NCBI GenBank assembly: GCA_910589145.1
Contig: CAJUSD010000055.1
Span: 1 to 15,593 of the forward strand
Direction of reading: 5' to 3'
DNA: 15,593 bases
Source: an uncultured Oscillospiraceae bacterium
GTDB lineage: Bacteria > Bacillota > Clostridia > Oscillospirales > Ruminococcaceae
Shown here: in pieces, positions 5,434 to 12,757 of the stretch
Layout of the letters: every line of letters begins with the position of its first letter
Position numbering within the stretch: position 1 is the stretch's first letter
Program-made: the position numbers and the translations under genes
The notes under the pieces: model-generated
What the model saw: only the letters and a program-made list of their open reading frames with translations
Told to the model about the DNA's origin: nothing
Database searches by the model: none

Positions 5434-5838
5434 GTGAACATTGCACTGATTGCACATGAAGCGAAAAAAGAGCTTATGGTACAGTTCTGTATTGCTTATT
5501 GCGGCATTTTAAGCCGACATAACCTCTGTGCCACTGGTAGAACCGGAAAACAAGTAGCCGATGCTACAGGACTTGAAATTTTTCAATTTCTCAGCGGGTT
5601 TCAGGGCGGCGACCAGCAGATTGCCGCACGTATTGCCTGTAATGAAATAGACCTCCTGCTGTTTTTCCGTGACCCAATTACCGCCAAGCCCGGAGAACCG
5701 GACGAGGCAGGGCTGCTGCGTCTCTGCGACGTACACAGTATTCCTGTAGCAACTAATATAGCGACTGCAGAAGCGCTTATTCATGCGTTGGAACATGGAG
5801 ATTTGGATTGGAGAAATATTGTAAACCCTAAGATGTAG
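5434..5838 (+). CDS. mgsA: Methylglyoxal synthase (134 aa)
   Basis: The start is GTG, 7 nt after AAGGAGGG. The enzyme converts dihydroxyacetone phosphate to methylglyoxal and phosphate, a bypass of lower glycolysis used under phosphate limitation. The family motifs are present: ALIAHEAKK (residues 4-12), ATGRTG (33-38), SGFQGGDQQIAAR (54-66, with D60 matching catalytic D71 of the E. coli enzyme), LLFFRDPI (75-82, D80 matching D91), EPD (88-90, D90 matching D101) and ATNIATAEAL. Three positions differ from the E. coli and B. subtilis enzymes: Glu9 for Asp20, Arg36 in ATGTTG, and Gly87 where the catalytic-loop His98 is expected. I recall that clostridial homologues often lack this histidine, so this may be a lineage trait. 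Length is normal for the short Gram-positive form. Confidence 0.88.
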   Translation: MNIALIAHEAKKELMVQFCIAYCGILSRHNLCATGRTGKQVADATGLEIFQFLSGFQGGDQQIAARIACNEIDLLLFFRDPITAKPGEPDEAGLLRLCDVHSIPVATNIATAEALIHALEHGDLDWRNIVNPKM

Positions 5839-5846
5839 CTGCGGAC

Positions 5847-5893
5847 AGACCAAAGGTATGGGTAAAGAGATTTTACAGCCGTACTTTCGGTCT
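5847..5893 (+). other. Nested stem-loop between mgsA and hisS
   Basis: AGACCAAAGGTA (5847-5858) pairs with TACTTTCGGTCT (5882-5893) over 11 of 12 positions including one G-U, and an inner GTAAA/TTTAC stem (5862-5866 with 5872-5876) sits in its loop. No T-run follows, so it is not a classical terminator. It could mark an mRNA processing or stabilising element in the leader of hisS. Confidence 0.45.
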
Positions 5894-5951
5894 ATGTTTG
5901 CAGGGGCACTGTAAATGCGGTGCGATTTAGATTTGAGAGGATGGTAGAAGT

Positions 5952-7304
5952 ATGGGAAACTTGACAGGCGCCCCGCGCGGCACACAGGATATACTTCCCG
6001 CAAACAGTTATAAGTGGAGGTATGTAGAAAGGGTTGTTGCGGAGGAAGCGAAAGCCTTTGGTTATCGTGAAATTCGCACGCCTGCATTTGAACATACCGA
6101 ACTTTTTTCCCGTTCCGTAGGGGAAGGGACAGATGTCGTACAAAAGGAAATGTATACTTTTTCTGACCGGGGAGGACGTTCCATTACCCTGAAGCCAGAG
6201 GGAACAGCGGGAGTTGTACGCGCCCTTTTAGAGCATGGTTCCTTTAACGAACCTCTTCCTATTAAATCTTTCTATATTACCCCCTGCTTCCGTTATGAAA
6301 AACCTCAGGCGGGCCGGATGAGGGAATTCCATCAATTTGGCGTGGAAGCTTTCGGATCTTCTTCTCCGCTGATAGATGCAGAGACCATTTTCCTGGGGCA
6401 GTCTATTCTTTCACGTCTGGGTATAACAGATGTAAGCTTACAAATTAATTCGATTGGCTGTCCAGCCTGCCGTGCTAAATACAGGGAGGTACTTCAGGAA
6501 TTTTTAACCAGCCGGAAAGAAATGCTTTGTGATACCTGCCTGGGGCGGCTGGATAAAAACCCTATGAGAATTTTGGACTGCAAGAATCCTGACTGTGCTG
6601 AGGTTGCAAAAGATGCTCCGCATATCCTTGATTACCTTTGCAAAGAATGCCAGGAACACTTTGAAGGGGTAAAAGGTGCATTGGATACTTTGGGAGTTTC
6701 ATATACAATTAACCCAAAGATTGTCAGAGGGCTTGATTATTATACCAGGACAGTATTTGAATTTACTACTGCCAGTATTGGTTCCCAAGGAGCAGTTTGC
6801 GGCGGGGGACGTTATGACAGACTGGTAGAAGAACTGGGAGGGCCGTCTATTCCGGCGCTGGGCTTTGGAATGGGACTGGAAAGGCTGATTCTTCTGATGG
6901 AATGTAATAACTGCGCCTTTGAGGAAGAAGCGCCCTGCGATATTTATATTGGAAGTATGGGGGAAGCTCCTGCACAGATTGCTGCAAAGATGGCCGCCAG
7001 CCTGCGCTCAGAATTTGGAGTATATGCAGAATGTGACCTTATGGGGCGCAGTGTAAAGGCTCAGATGAAATATGCTAATAAAATAGGGGCAAGGTTTTCT
7101 GCTGTTGTAGGGGAAACTGAATTAGAGCAGAAGAAAATAACCATTAAAAATATGGTCAGCGGTGAAACCAGAGAAATGACGCTGGACAAGGACTTTATAG
7201 AACATCTTGCAGATTTTATGGCGTATGAACAGCTCTATAATTCCTGCGAAGATATGGAAAAGAGATTCCAAACCACATTTCAGGATAAAGAGCCAAAACC
7301 GTAA
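5952..7304 (+). CDS. hisS: Histidyl-tRNA synthetase (450 aa)
   Basis: The enzyme charges tRNA-His with histidine using ATP. Class II features are clear: the opening GAPRGTQDILP (residues 6-16), motif 2 FYITPCFRYEKPQ with AGRMREFHQFGVE (107-132), the histidine-binding VRGLDYYTRTVFE (258-270), CGGGRYDRLV (283-292) and motif 3 ALGFGMGLERL (302-312). The C-terminal anticodon-binding domain runs from about 330 to 425. The insertion domain carries several cysteines (C193, C196, C210, C215, C230, C233) in C-x2-C pairs that could hold zinc. The ATG follows GAGAGGATGG. The last 25 residues (SCEDMEKRFQTTFQDKEPKP) extend beyond the usual end of the family. aspS follows after 60 nt, most likely on the same transcript, a common pair in Firmicutes. 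Confidence 0.96.
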   Translation: MGNLTGAPRGTQDILPANSYKWRYVERVVAEEAKAFGYREIRTPAFEHTELFSRSVGEGTDVVQKEMYTFSDRGGRSITLKPEGTAGVVRALLEHGSFNEPLPIKSFYITPCFRYEKPQAGRMREFHQFGVEAFGSSSPLIDAETIFLGQSILSRLGITDVSLQINSIGCPACRAKYREVLQEFLTSRKEMLCDTCLGRLDKNPMRILDCKNPDCAEVAKDAPHILDYLCKECQEHFEGVKGALDTLGVSYTINPKIVRGLDYYTRTVFEFTTASIGSQGAVCGGGRYDRLVEELGGPSIPALGFGMGLERLILLMECNNCAFEEEAPCDIYIGSMGEAPAQIAAKMAASLRSEFGVYAECDLMGRSVKAQMKYANKIGARFSAVVGETELEQKKITIKNMVSGETREMTLDKDFIEHLADFMAYEQLYNSCEDMEKRFQTTFQDKEPKP

Positions 7305-7364
7305 AATTCAGCTTTGTACCATTACTTTATAAGGATGTATAACCGTAGAAGGGAATGAAATATT

Positions 7365-9152
7365 GTGGCGGATACAATGAAGGGACTGAAGCGCTCCTGT
7401 TATGCTGGGGAACTTACAGCAAAAGATATAGGGACAACCGTGACAGTCGCCGGGTGGGTTCAGAAAATACGTGACCTGGGAAACCTCGTTTTTATTGACC
7501 TGCGGGACAGGAGCGGGATTGTACAACTTTCCTTTGACGATTCCACTGACAGGGGCGTTTTTGAAAAGGCTTCCTCCGTCAGAAGTGAATATGTTGTTAT
7601 TGCCCAGGGAATTGTTCGCAAACGTGAGTCTGTTAATAAGGACATCCCTACCGGAGAAATTGAAATTTATGCGGGGGATTTCCGTATTCTCTCAAAATCT
7701 CTGACCCCGCCTTTTGAGATTACCGATCAAACGAATGTAAAAGAGGAACTGAGGCTGAAATACCGCTACCTGGATTTACGTCGGTCAGAAATGCAGAGAT
7801 ATATTTTAACACGGCATAAAATTGCCAAAGTAGCGCGGGATTACTTTTCCGAAAATGGTTTTATGGAAATTGAAACCCCAGTTTTGATTAAATCTACTCC
7901 TGAGGGGGCAAGAGACTATTTGGTGCCCTCCCGCATTCATGAGGGGAAATTCTATGCTCTGCCTCAGTCCCCGCAAACTTATAAGCAGTTATTAATGCTC
8001 TCTGGTGTGGATCGGTATATGCAGATTGCAAAGTGCTTCCGGGACGAGGATCTTCGCGCTGACCGTCAGCCGGAGTTTACGCAGATTGACTTGGAAATGT
8101 CCTTCGTGGATCAGGATGATGTGATTGCTGTCAACGAGGGATATTTAAAGCGGCTTTTTAAAGAGGTTTTAGATATGGATATTACGACTCCGTTTCGTCG
8201 GATTCCTTACTCTGAAGCCATGAACCGTTTTGGTTCCGATAAACCGGATACACGTTTTGGAATGGAACTCATAGACCTATCCAATGTTTTACAAAATACT
8301 TCCTTTAAAGTATTTTCTGGGGCTTTGGAGGCAGGCGGAAGCGTTCGTGCAATTGTTGCAAAGGGGGCGGCAGATAAACTCAGCCGGAAGGAGATCGACA
8401 AGCTGGTTGATTTTGTGAAAACCTATCAGGCCAAGGGGCTGGCTTTTACCCGTGTTACAGCGGATGCGCATAGTTCCTCTTTTGAGAAGTTCCTTTCCCC
8501 GGATGAAGTCCAAGCTGTTCATAATGCTGTTGGCCTGGAAAAGGGAGATGTACTTTTGATTGTTGCTGATAAGAATCCAGTGGTTTTCGCCTCTTTGGGT
8601 GCATTGCGCAAACATTTGGCTGAGAAGCTGGAACTGCTGGATAAATCCAAGTTTGACCTTCTTTGGGTTACAGATTTCCCCCTCTTTGAATACAGCGAAG
8701 AAGAAAAGCGGTATGTTTCTGTTCATCATCCGTTTACCCATCCTGCCGAGGAGGACATTCCCCTGTTAGAATCTCACCCGGAACAGGTTCGCTCAATTGC
8801 GTATGATATTGTTATCAATGGGTATGAGGCCGGGGGTGGCTCTATCCGTATTCACGACCAAGAACTTCAAAAGAAAATGTTCCGAGTTCTGGGATTCACC
8901 GATGAACAGGCCCAGGAAAAGTTTGGATTCTTAATGGGGGCGTTTCAGTATGGGGCTCCGCCTCATGGAGGATTAGCTTTTGGTATGGACCGCTTGACTA
9001 TGATTTTAACTGGAACAGAAAATATTAAGGATGTTATTGCCTTCCCCAAGGTGCAAAATGCAAGTGAACTGATGACGGAATGTCCTGCCGAGGTGGAAGA
9101 ACAGGCTCTGAAAGATCTGCATATTGCGGTTAGACCAAAGGATTTAAAATAA
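7365..9152 (+). CDS. aspS: Aspartyl-tRNA synthetase, bacterial type (595 aa)
   Basis: The enzyme attaches aspartate to tRNA-Asp. Domains in order: an N-terminal OB-fold anticodon-binding domain (about 20-110, VTVAGWVQKIRDLGNL...), the class II catalytic core with motif 2 FRDEDLRADRQPEFTQ (225-240), a bacterial GAD insertion (about 290-420), and motif 3 GLAFGMDRLTMILTG near 536-550. The residue after Asp37 is Leu (RDLGN), as in the discriminating E. coli enzyme rather than the His of known non-discriminating AspRS, which suggests tRNA-Asp only; this rests on a remembered determinant. I chose GTG 7365 because GAAGGGA (7348-7354) sits about 10 nt before it; ATG 7377 is the alternative, with GTGGCGG just upstream. 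A very long hairpin begins 9 nt after the stop. Confidence 0.96.
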   Translation: MADTMKGLKRSCYAGELTAKDIGTTVTVAGWVQKIRDLGNLVFIDLRDRSGIVQLSFDDSTDRGVFEKASSVRSEYVVIAQGIVRKRESVNKDIPTGEIEIYAGDFRILSKSLTPPFEITDQTNVKEELRLKYRYLDLRRSEMQRYILTRHKIAKVARDYFSENGFMEIETPVLIKSTPEGARDYLVPSRIHEGKFYALPQSPQTYKQLLMLSGVDRYMQIAKCFRDEDLRADRQPEFTQIDLEMSFVDQDDVIAVNEGYLKRLFKEVLDMDITTPFRRIPYSEAMNRFGSDKPDTRFGMELIDLSNVLQNTSFKVFSGALEAGGSVRAIVAKGAADKLSRKEIDKLVDFVKTYQAKGLAFTRVTADAHSSSFEKFLSPDEVQAVHNAVGLEKGDVLLIVADKNPVVFASLGALRKHLAEKLELLDKSKFDLLWVTDFPLFEYSEEEKRYVSVHHPFTHPAEEDIPLLESHPEQVRSIAYDIVINGYEAGGGSIRIHDQELQKKMFRVLGFTDEQAQEKFGFLMGAFQYGAPPHGGLAFGMDRLTMILTGTENIKDVIAFPKVQNASELMTECPAEVEEQALKDLHIAVRPKDLK

Positions 9153-9161
9153 TGGGTATCT

Positions 9162-9231
9162 AATCCGCGGGCATAAAACTGAGATGAGTATGGCCTAGGC
9201 TGTACTCATCTCAGTTTTATGCCCGCGGATT
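9162..9231. terminator. 70-nt near-perfect palindrome after aspS (terminator or palindromic repeat)
   Basis: The left arm 9162-9190 and right arm 9203-9231 are perfectly complementary over 29 bp, with a 12-nt loop that itself contains the palindrome GCCTAGGC (9193-9200). TTTACTTTTAC follows. It can act as the terminator of hisS-aspS, but a 29-bp perfect stem is far longer than needed. The segment 9196-9211 recurs, inverted, at 14371-14386 after the ABC unit, which suggests a repeated palindromic element rather than a simple terminator. Confidence 0.85.
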
Positions 9232-9362
9232 TACTTTTACATTGGGCTCATATTATTTACATATTTTCAATATTTTTTTGCTATTATAATACAGGTACGC
9301 ACTTTTTAAGCCGTTTTCACACAATATTCAGAATAAAAAGCGTAAAATCTGAAGGTTTTTAA

Positions 9363-9391
9363 TTGCCATTTTGCCATATTTGTATTATGAT
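9363..9391 (+). promoter_or_regulatory. Promoter of the ABC transporter unit
   Basis: TTGCCA (9363-9368) and TATGAT (9386-9391) are separated by 17 bp. Another TATAAT box at 9285-9290 lacks a properly spaced -35. This promoter gives a leader of about 100 nt before the ATPase gene. Confidence 0.65.
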
Positions 9392-9498
9392 AGGAGTTAG
9401 TTTTCTGCCAACCATCGAAAATCGTATAGTGCAGCGGAGCATTTCTCTGCTGATTACTTATAAAAATTGCAGCCGATAGGCTGTCAGGAGGGAACAAA
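9392..9498 (+). other. 5' leader of the ABC unit with two short stem-loops
   Basis: CAGCGGAG (9432-9439) pairs with CTCTGCTG (9445-9452) with one G-U pair, and CAGCC (9470-9474) pairs with GGCTG (9479-9483) directly before the AGGAGGG ribosome binding site. The leader matches no riboswitch class that I know. The wider gap 9232-9498 otherwise shows only AT-rich DNA and promoter boxes. Confidence 0.35.
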
Positions 9499-10473
9499 AT
9501 GATAGAGGTCAAAAACCTTGTAAAGCTGTATGGTGACAAGCGGGCGGTTGACGATGTTACGTTTACAGTGCAAAAAGGGGAGGTCCTCGGCTTTCTTGGC
9601 CAAAATGGGGCAGGAAAGTCTACGACAATGAATATAATCACAGGATACCTTTCATCCACATCCGGTACAGTAACAATTGATGGGCATGAAATCCTGGAAG
9701 ATCCTATTGAAGTAAAGAAACGAATAGGATATTTGCCAGAGCATCCGCCGTTATATCTTGATATGACGGTTAAAGATTATCTTGGGTTTATGTTTGACCT
9801 AAAAAAAGTGAAACTCCCAAAAAAGCAGCATATTGAGGAAATTTGTAATGTTGTCAAAATAGCGGATGTGTACAACAGAGTAATTAAAAACCTTTCTAAA
9901 GGTTATCGCCAAAGGGTAGGGTTGGCACAGGCGCTTTTGGGAAATCCAGATGTGTTAATTATGGACGAGCCCACAGTTGGGCTTGACCCAAAACAGATGA
10001 TTGAAATCCGCAATCTGATTAAAAGCCTTGGACAGCGGCACACGGTTATTCTTTCATCCCATATATTGTCGGAAGTGCAGATGATATGCGACCGTGTTAT
10101 TGTAATTAATAAAGGGAAACTGGTTGCAGACGGCACACCGGACAGCCTTTCTCAGTCTATGTCTACCGATCATAAACTTTTGGTTCGTGTAGCTGGCCCT
10201 CAAGAGGAAGTAAAAAAGTTGTTGGCAAAGATTCCCGGTATGCAGGAGGTCAATCTGATGGGGCAGAGGGAAACCGGGGAAGTCTATGATTTTTCTTTGG
10301 AAGCGGAAAAAGGTATGGATATCCGCCGTGAGGTATTTAAGCGCCTTGCAGAGAGAAGCTGGCCCCTTTTGGGTATGAGAAGCTCTGAATTGTCCCTGGA
10401 GGATATTTTCTTACAGCTTACCGCGGAGGATTCTACTACGGAGGCTGTATCTGGAAATGGAGGAAACGCCTAA
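9499..10473 (+). CDS. ABC transporter ATP-binding protein, GldA-like (324 aa)
   Basis: This is the ATPase that powers the exporter encoded with the next three genes. Walker A GQNGAGKST (34-42), the Q-loop region YLPEHPPLY (78-86), signature LSKGYRQR (132-139), Walker B VLIMDEPTVGLD (152-163) and the H-loop histidine in ILSSH (H188) are all intact. The first 220 residues form the nucleotide-binding domain. The remaining 100 form a C-terminal domain like that of GldA and NosF/CcmA-type ATPases of ABC-2 exporters. The ATG is preceded by AGGAGGG. Its stop overlaps the start of the permease gene (TAATG), which implies translational coupling. The nearest named relative is GldA of Bacteroidota gliding motility, but clostridial versions belong to non-gliding cells, so the substrate is unknown. 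Confidence 0.9.
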   Translation: MIEVKNLVKLYGDKRAVDDVTFTVQKGEVLGFLGQNGAGKSTTMNIITGYLSSTSGTVTIDGHEILEDPIEVKKRIGYLPEHPPLYLDMTVKDYLGFMFDLKKVKLPKKQHIEEICNVVKIADVYNRVIKNLSKGYRQRVGLAQALLGNPDVLIMDEPTVGLDPKQMIEIRNLIKSLGQRHTVILSSHILSEVQMICDRVIVINKGKLVADGTPDSLSQSMSTDHKLLVRVAGPQEEVKKLLAKIPGMQEVNLMGQRETGEVYDFSLEAEKGMDIRREVFKRLAERSWPLLGMRSSELSLEDIFLQLTAEDSTTEAVSGNGGNA

Positions 10474-11174
10474 TGTTTGCTGTCTTGAAGCGGGAACTTT
10501 CCGCCTATTTTTCATCGCCCATCGGCTATATTTATTTGGCTGTCTTTTATGTTTTTTCTGGTTATTTTTTCTTTGGAGTGCTTTACAGCAATACAACCAG
10601 CTTAAGCAATGTTTTTAATGGAATGTTTACCATTATTATGCTGCTTATCCCTATCCTTACCATGCGCCTGATGAGTGAAGACCTTAAAAATAAAACCGAT
10701 CAAGCGCTTTTAACTGCACCTATCAGCTTGGTTTCCCTGGTATTGGGTAAATTTTTATCAGCGCTGATAGTGTATTGCTTGGGAGTAGCGATTACATTGG
10801 TTTATGGTGTAGTGATTGCTGCCTTTGCCCCGCCAGATTGGACGGTCGTCTTTGGAAATGTTTTGGGGATGCTGCTCCTTGGTTCTGCTTTGATTGCCAT
10901 TGGAATGTTTATATCTGCTTTGACAGAAAACCAGGTAATCGCCGCCGTTGGAGGTTTTGCCGTGGGATTCTCTTTAATTCTAGTCAATTCCCTTTCTTCT
11001 TTGATTTCCATCGATTGGATGAAAAAATTTGTCAGCGGTCTTTCCTTTATGGAGCGCTATGACGAATTTACAAACGGTATCCTTGATATCTCCAATATCT
11101 TCTTTTTTATAAGCGTATGCGCTGTTTTTGTTTTCTTTACAGTGCGCGTGATTGAAAAAAGAAGATGGGCTTGA
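10473..11174 (+). CDS. ABC-2 type permease, GldF-like (233 aa)
   Basis: The ATG shares its A with the stop of the ATPase gene. The product shows about six membrane segments (roughly 17-36, 49-68, 92-120, 124-148, 155-178 and 206-226) and the short cytosolic start FAVLKRELSAYFSSPIGYIY typical of GldF-like permeases, followed by the MSEDLKNKTDQALLTAPIS coupling region between segments 2 and 3, as in ABC-2 permeases. It would form the membrane channel with the GldA-like ATPase. The next gene starts 18 nt downstream. The length is normal for this family, and no defect is visible. Confidence 0.88.
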   Translation: MFAVLKRELSAYFSSPIGYIYLAVFYVFSGYFFFGVLYSNTTSLSNVFNGMFTIIMLLIPILTMRLMSEDLKNKTDQALLTAPISLVSLVLGKFLSALIVYCLGVAITLVYGVVIAAFAPPDWTVVFGNVLGMLLLGSALIAIGMFISALTENQVIAAVGGFAVGFSLILVNSLSSLISIDWMKKFVSGLSFMERYDEFTNGILDISNIFFFISVCAVFVFFTVRVIEKRRWA

Positions 11175-11192
11175 TGATGGGAGGTTTTGCAG

Positions 11193-12659
11193 ATGGACTT
11201 TAAAAAAATATTATCCAACCGCAAGCTGAGATTTGGCAGCTTTGCAACTGCCCTTTCGATTGCTTTTCTGGTGGTAATTATTCTGCTCAACGTTATCTTT
11301 TCTGTATTAGCAGAACGTTACCCCATTAACATTGACCTGACCAAAGACAGCATCTTTATGCTTACTGATGAGTCTATCGACTATTTGAAAGGGCTCGAAA
11401 AGGATGTGGATGTTTTTGTTTTGGCAGATGAGGCAACTTTTACCACCTATGGCGGCTATTATACCCAGGCGGTCGAAGTAATCAATAAATATTCTCAGTA
11501 TTCCAAGCATGTAAACGTATCTTATGTGGATATCGTAAAAAACCCGACGTTTACTGCCAATTATCCAGATTTGGATCTGAACGTATACGATATCCTTGTC
11601 CAATGTAATGGAAAAAGCCGTATAGTAGAAGTGAACGATTTGTTTAATATTCGTTCCTCTAATAGCTATTATGGTTCTTCTTATATTGCATCGTCCAAGG
11701 CAGAACAGACTATGACCTCCGCGATTATGGCTGTTGCCAGTGACAGAGTGGTTAAAATTGCTGTTACTACCGGACATGAGGAATTCACAAATACCGATTT
11801 AGAGGAGCTTTTGAAGCAGAATAACTTTGAATTGGTTACAGTTGATCTGAATACAGAGGATATTCCCCAGGACGCAGACGCAGCCCTAATGGTTTCCCCC
11901 AGCCGTGATATGGATGAGTCTGTTTTGAAAAAGCTGGATGCCTTCCTGTATAACAACGATAACTATGGAAAATCCCTCATTTATTTTGCCGATGTTACCC
12001 AACCTGCTATGCCTAATATGGAAGCGTTCTTGGAGGAATGGGGAATTTCCGTGGGGGATGGTGTGGTGTTCCAGACCGATAACAGTAAGGTTTTGAATTA
12101 TTCCCCTTACTTCTCCCTGGTGGATTATGCAGATGAAAAGTATGGCGAAGCCTTTACTTCTAAAGGAACCTATGTGACGCTGCCCTTCAGCCGTCCTCTT
12201 TCCCAGACGTTTACAGAGCGTAATGGCTTTGCAACTTCTGTCCTTCTCCAATTTGGAGAGGCTGCCGGCATTCGTCCAGGCGATGCAGCGGATTCCTTCA
12301 TCCCTTCTGCCGCCGATGCTTCCGGGCCGATTCCTGGTATGATCCTTTCGACAAAAGCCCGGTATGTAAATATGGATCCTTACGAGTCCCATGTTGTGGT
12401 TTGTGGAACAGTTTCCGCAGTGGAAAGCAGTATTTTGCAAAGTACATCTGTTACCAATGGGGAGTATTTTACAAACCTCTTTAATACCCTGACCCAGCGT
12501 GACGATGTGATTACCATAGCGCCCAAAGTTTTGGGTAATACCCAACTGAATATTACTGCACAGCAGGCATACACCCTTTTGATGATATTTATGGTGGTAC
12601 TTCCTGTTGTAGTAATGGCAGCCGGCCTGATTATTTGGTTTAGACGGCGTAATAAGTAA
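11193..12659 (+). CDS. GldG-like ABC transporter auxiliary protein (488 aa)
   Basis: I chose ATG 11193, which has GGGAGG (11179-11184) at 8 nt; an in-frame TTG at 11187 is too close to that site. The product has an N-terminal membrane segment (about 17-38), a large extracytoplasmic part, and a C-terminal membrane segment (about 462-483) followed by RRRNK. The outer part matches the ABC-type auxiliary domain (PF09822-like): a start NIDLTKDSIFMLTDES with DVDVFVLAD, and the family's EQTMTSAIMAVASDRVVKIA segment followed by TTGHEE (171-197). In the gliding bacteria GldG works with GldA and GldF; in Clostridia the role is unknown. It is probably an outside-facing partner of the permease. Confidence 0.85.
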   Translation: MDFKKILSNRKLRFGSFATALSIAFLVVIILLNVIFSVLAERYPINIDLTKDSIFMLTDESIDYLKGLEKDVDVFVLADEATFTTYGGYYTQAVEVINKYSQYSKHVNVSYVDIVKNPTFTANYPDLDLNVYDILVQCNGKSRIVEVNDLFNIRSSNSYYGSSYIASSKAEQTMTSAIMAVASDRVVKIAVTTGHEEFTNTDLEELLKQNNFELVTVDLNTEDIPQDADAALMVSPSRDMDESVLKKLDAFLYNNDNYGKSLIYFADVTQPAMPNMEAFLEEWGISVGDGVVFQTDNSKVLNYSPYFSLVDYADEKYGEAFTSKGTYVTLPFSRPLSQTFTERNGFATSVLLQFGEAAGIRPGDAADSFIPSAADASGPIPGMILSTKARYVNMDPYESHVVVCGTVSAVESSILQSTSVTNGEYFTNLFNTLTQRDDVITIAPKVLGNTQLNITAQQAYTLLMIFMVVLPVVVMAAGLIIWFRRRNK

Positions 12660-12681
12660 TTTCAAATCTGAAAGTATGGAC

Positions 12682-12716
12682 GGGAAGGGCAACTTATATA
12701 ACAGTTTGTCCTTCCC
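12682..12716 (+). other. Stem-loop between the gldG-like and DUF4340 genes
   Basis: GGGAAGGGCAA (12682-12692) pairs with TTGTCCTTCCC (12706-12716) over 11 bp with one G-U. A run of six T follows only at 12733-12738, too far for a strong terminator. It may attenuate transcription or set relative amounts within the unit by protecting mRNA ends. Confidence 0.5.
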
Positions 12717-12757
12717 TGTGAGAATCTCAGCCTTTTTTGAAAGGATTATTACTTTTT

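Noticed and set aside
5839..5951. T-box leader before hisS
   Set aside because: No AGGGTGGNACCGCG-type antiterminator box and no terminator hairpin are present; only a plain nested stem-loop is seen.
5509..6087. Leftward 192-codon frame across mgsA and the start of hisS
   Set aside because: It spans two well-supported genes on the other strand and shows no motif.
11886..12692. Leftward 268-codon frame opposite the gldG-like gene
   Set aside because: It is long but lies wholly opposite a recognisable gene, has no recognisable domain and an unlikely composition rich in His, Ile and Cys.
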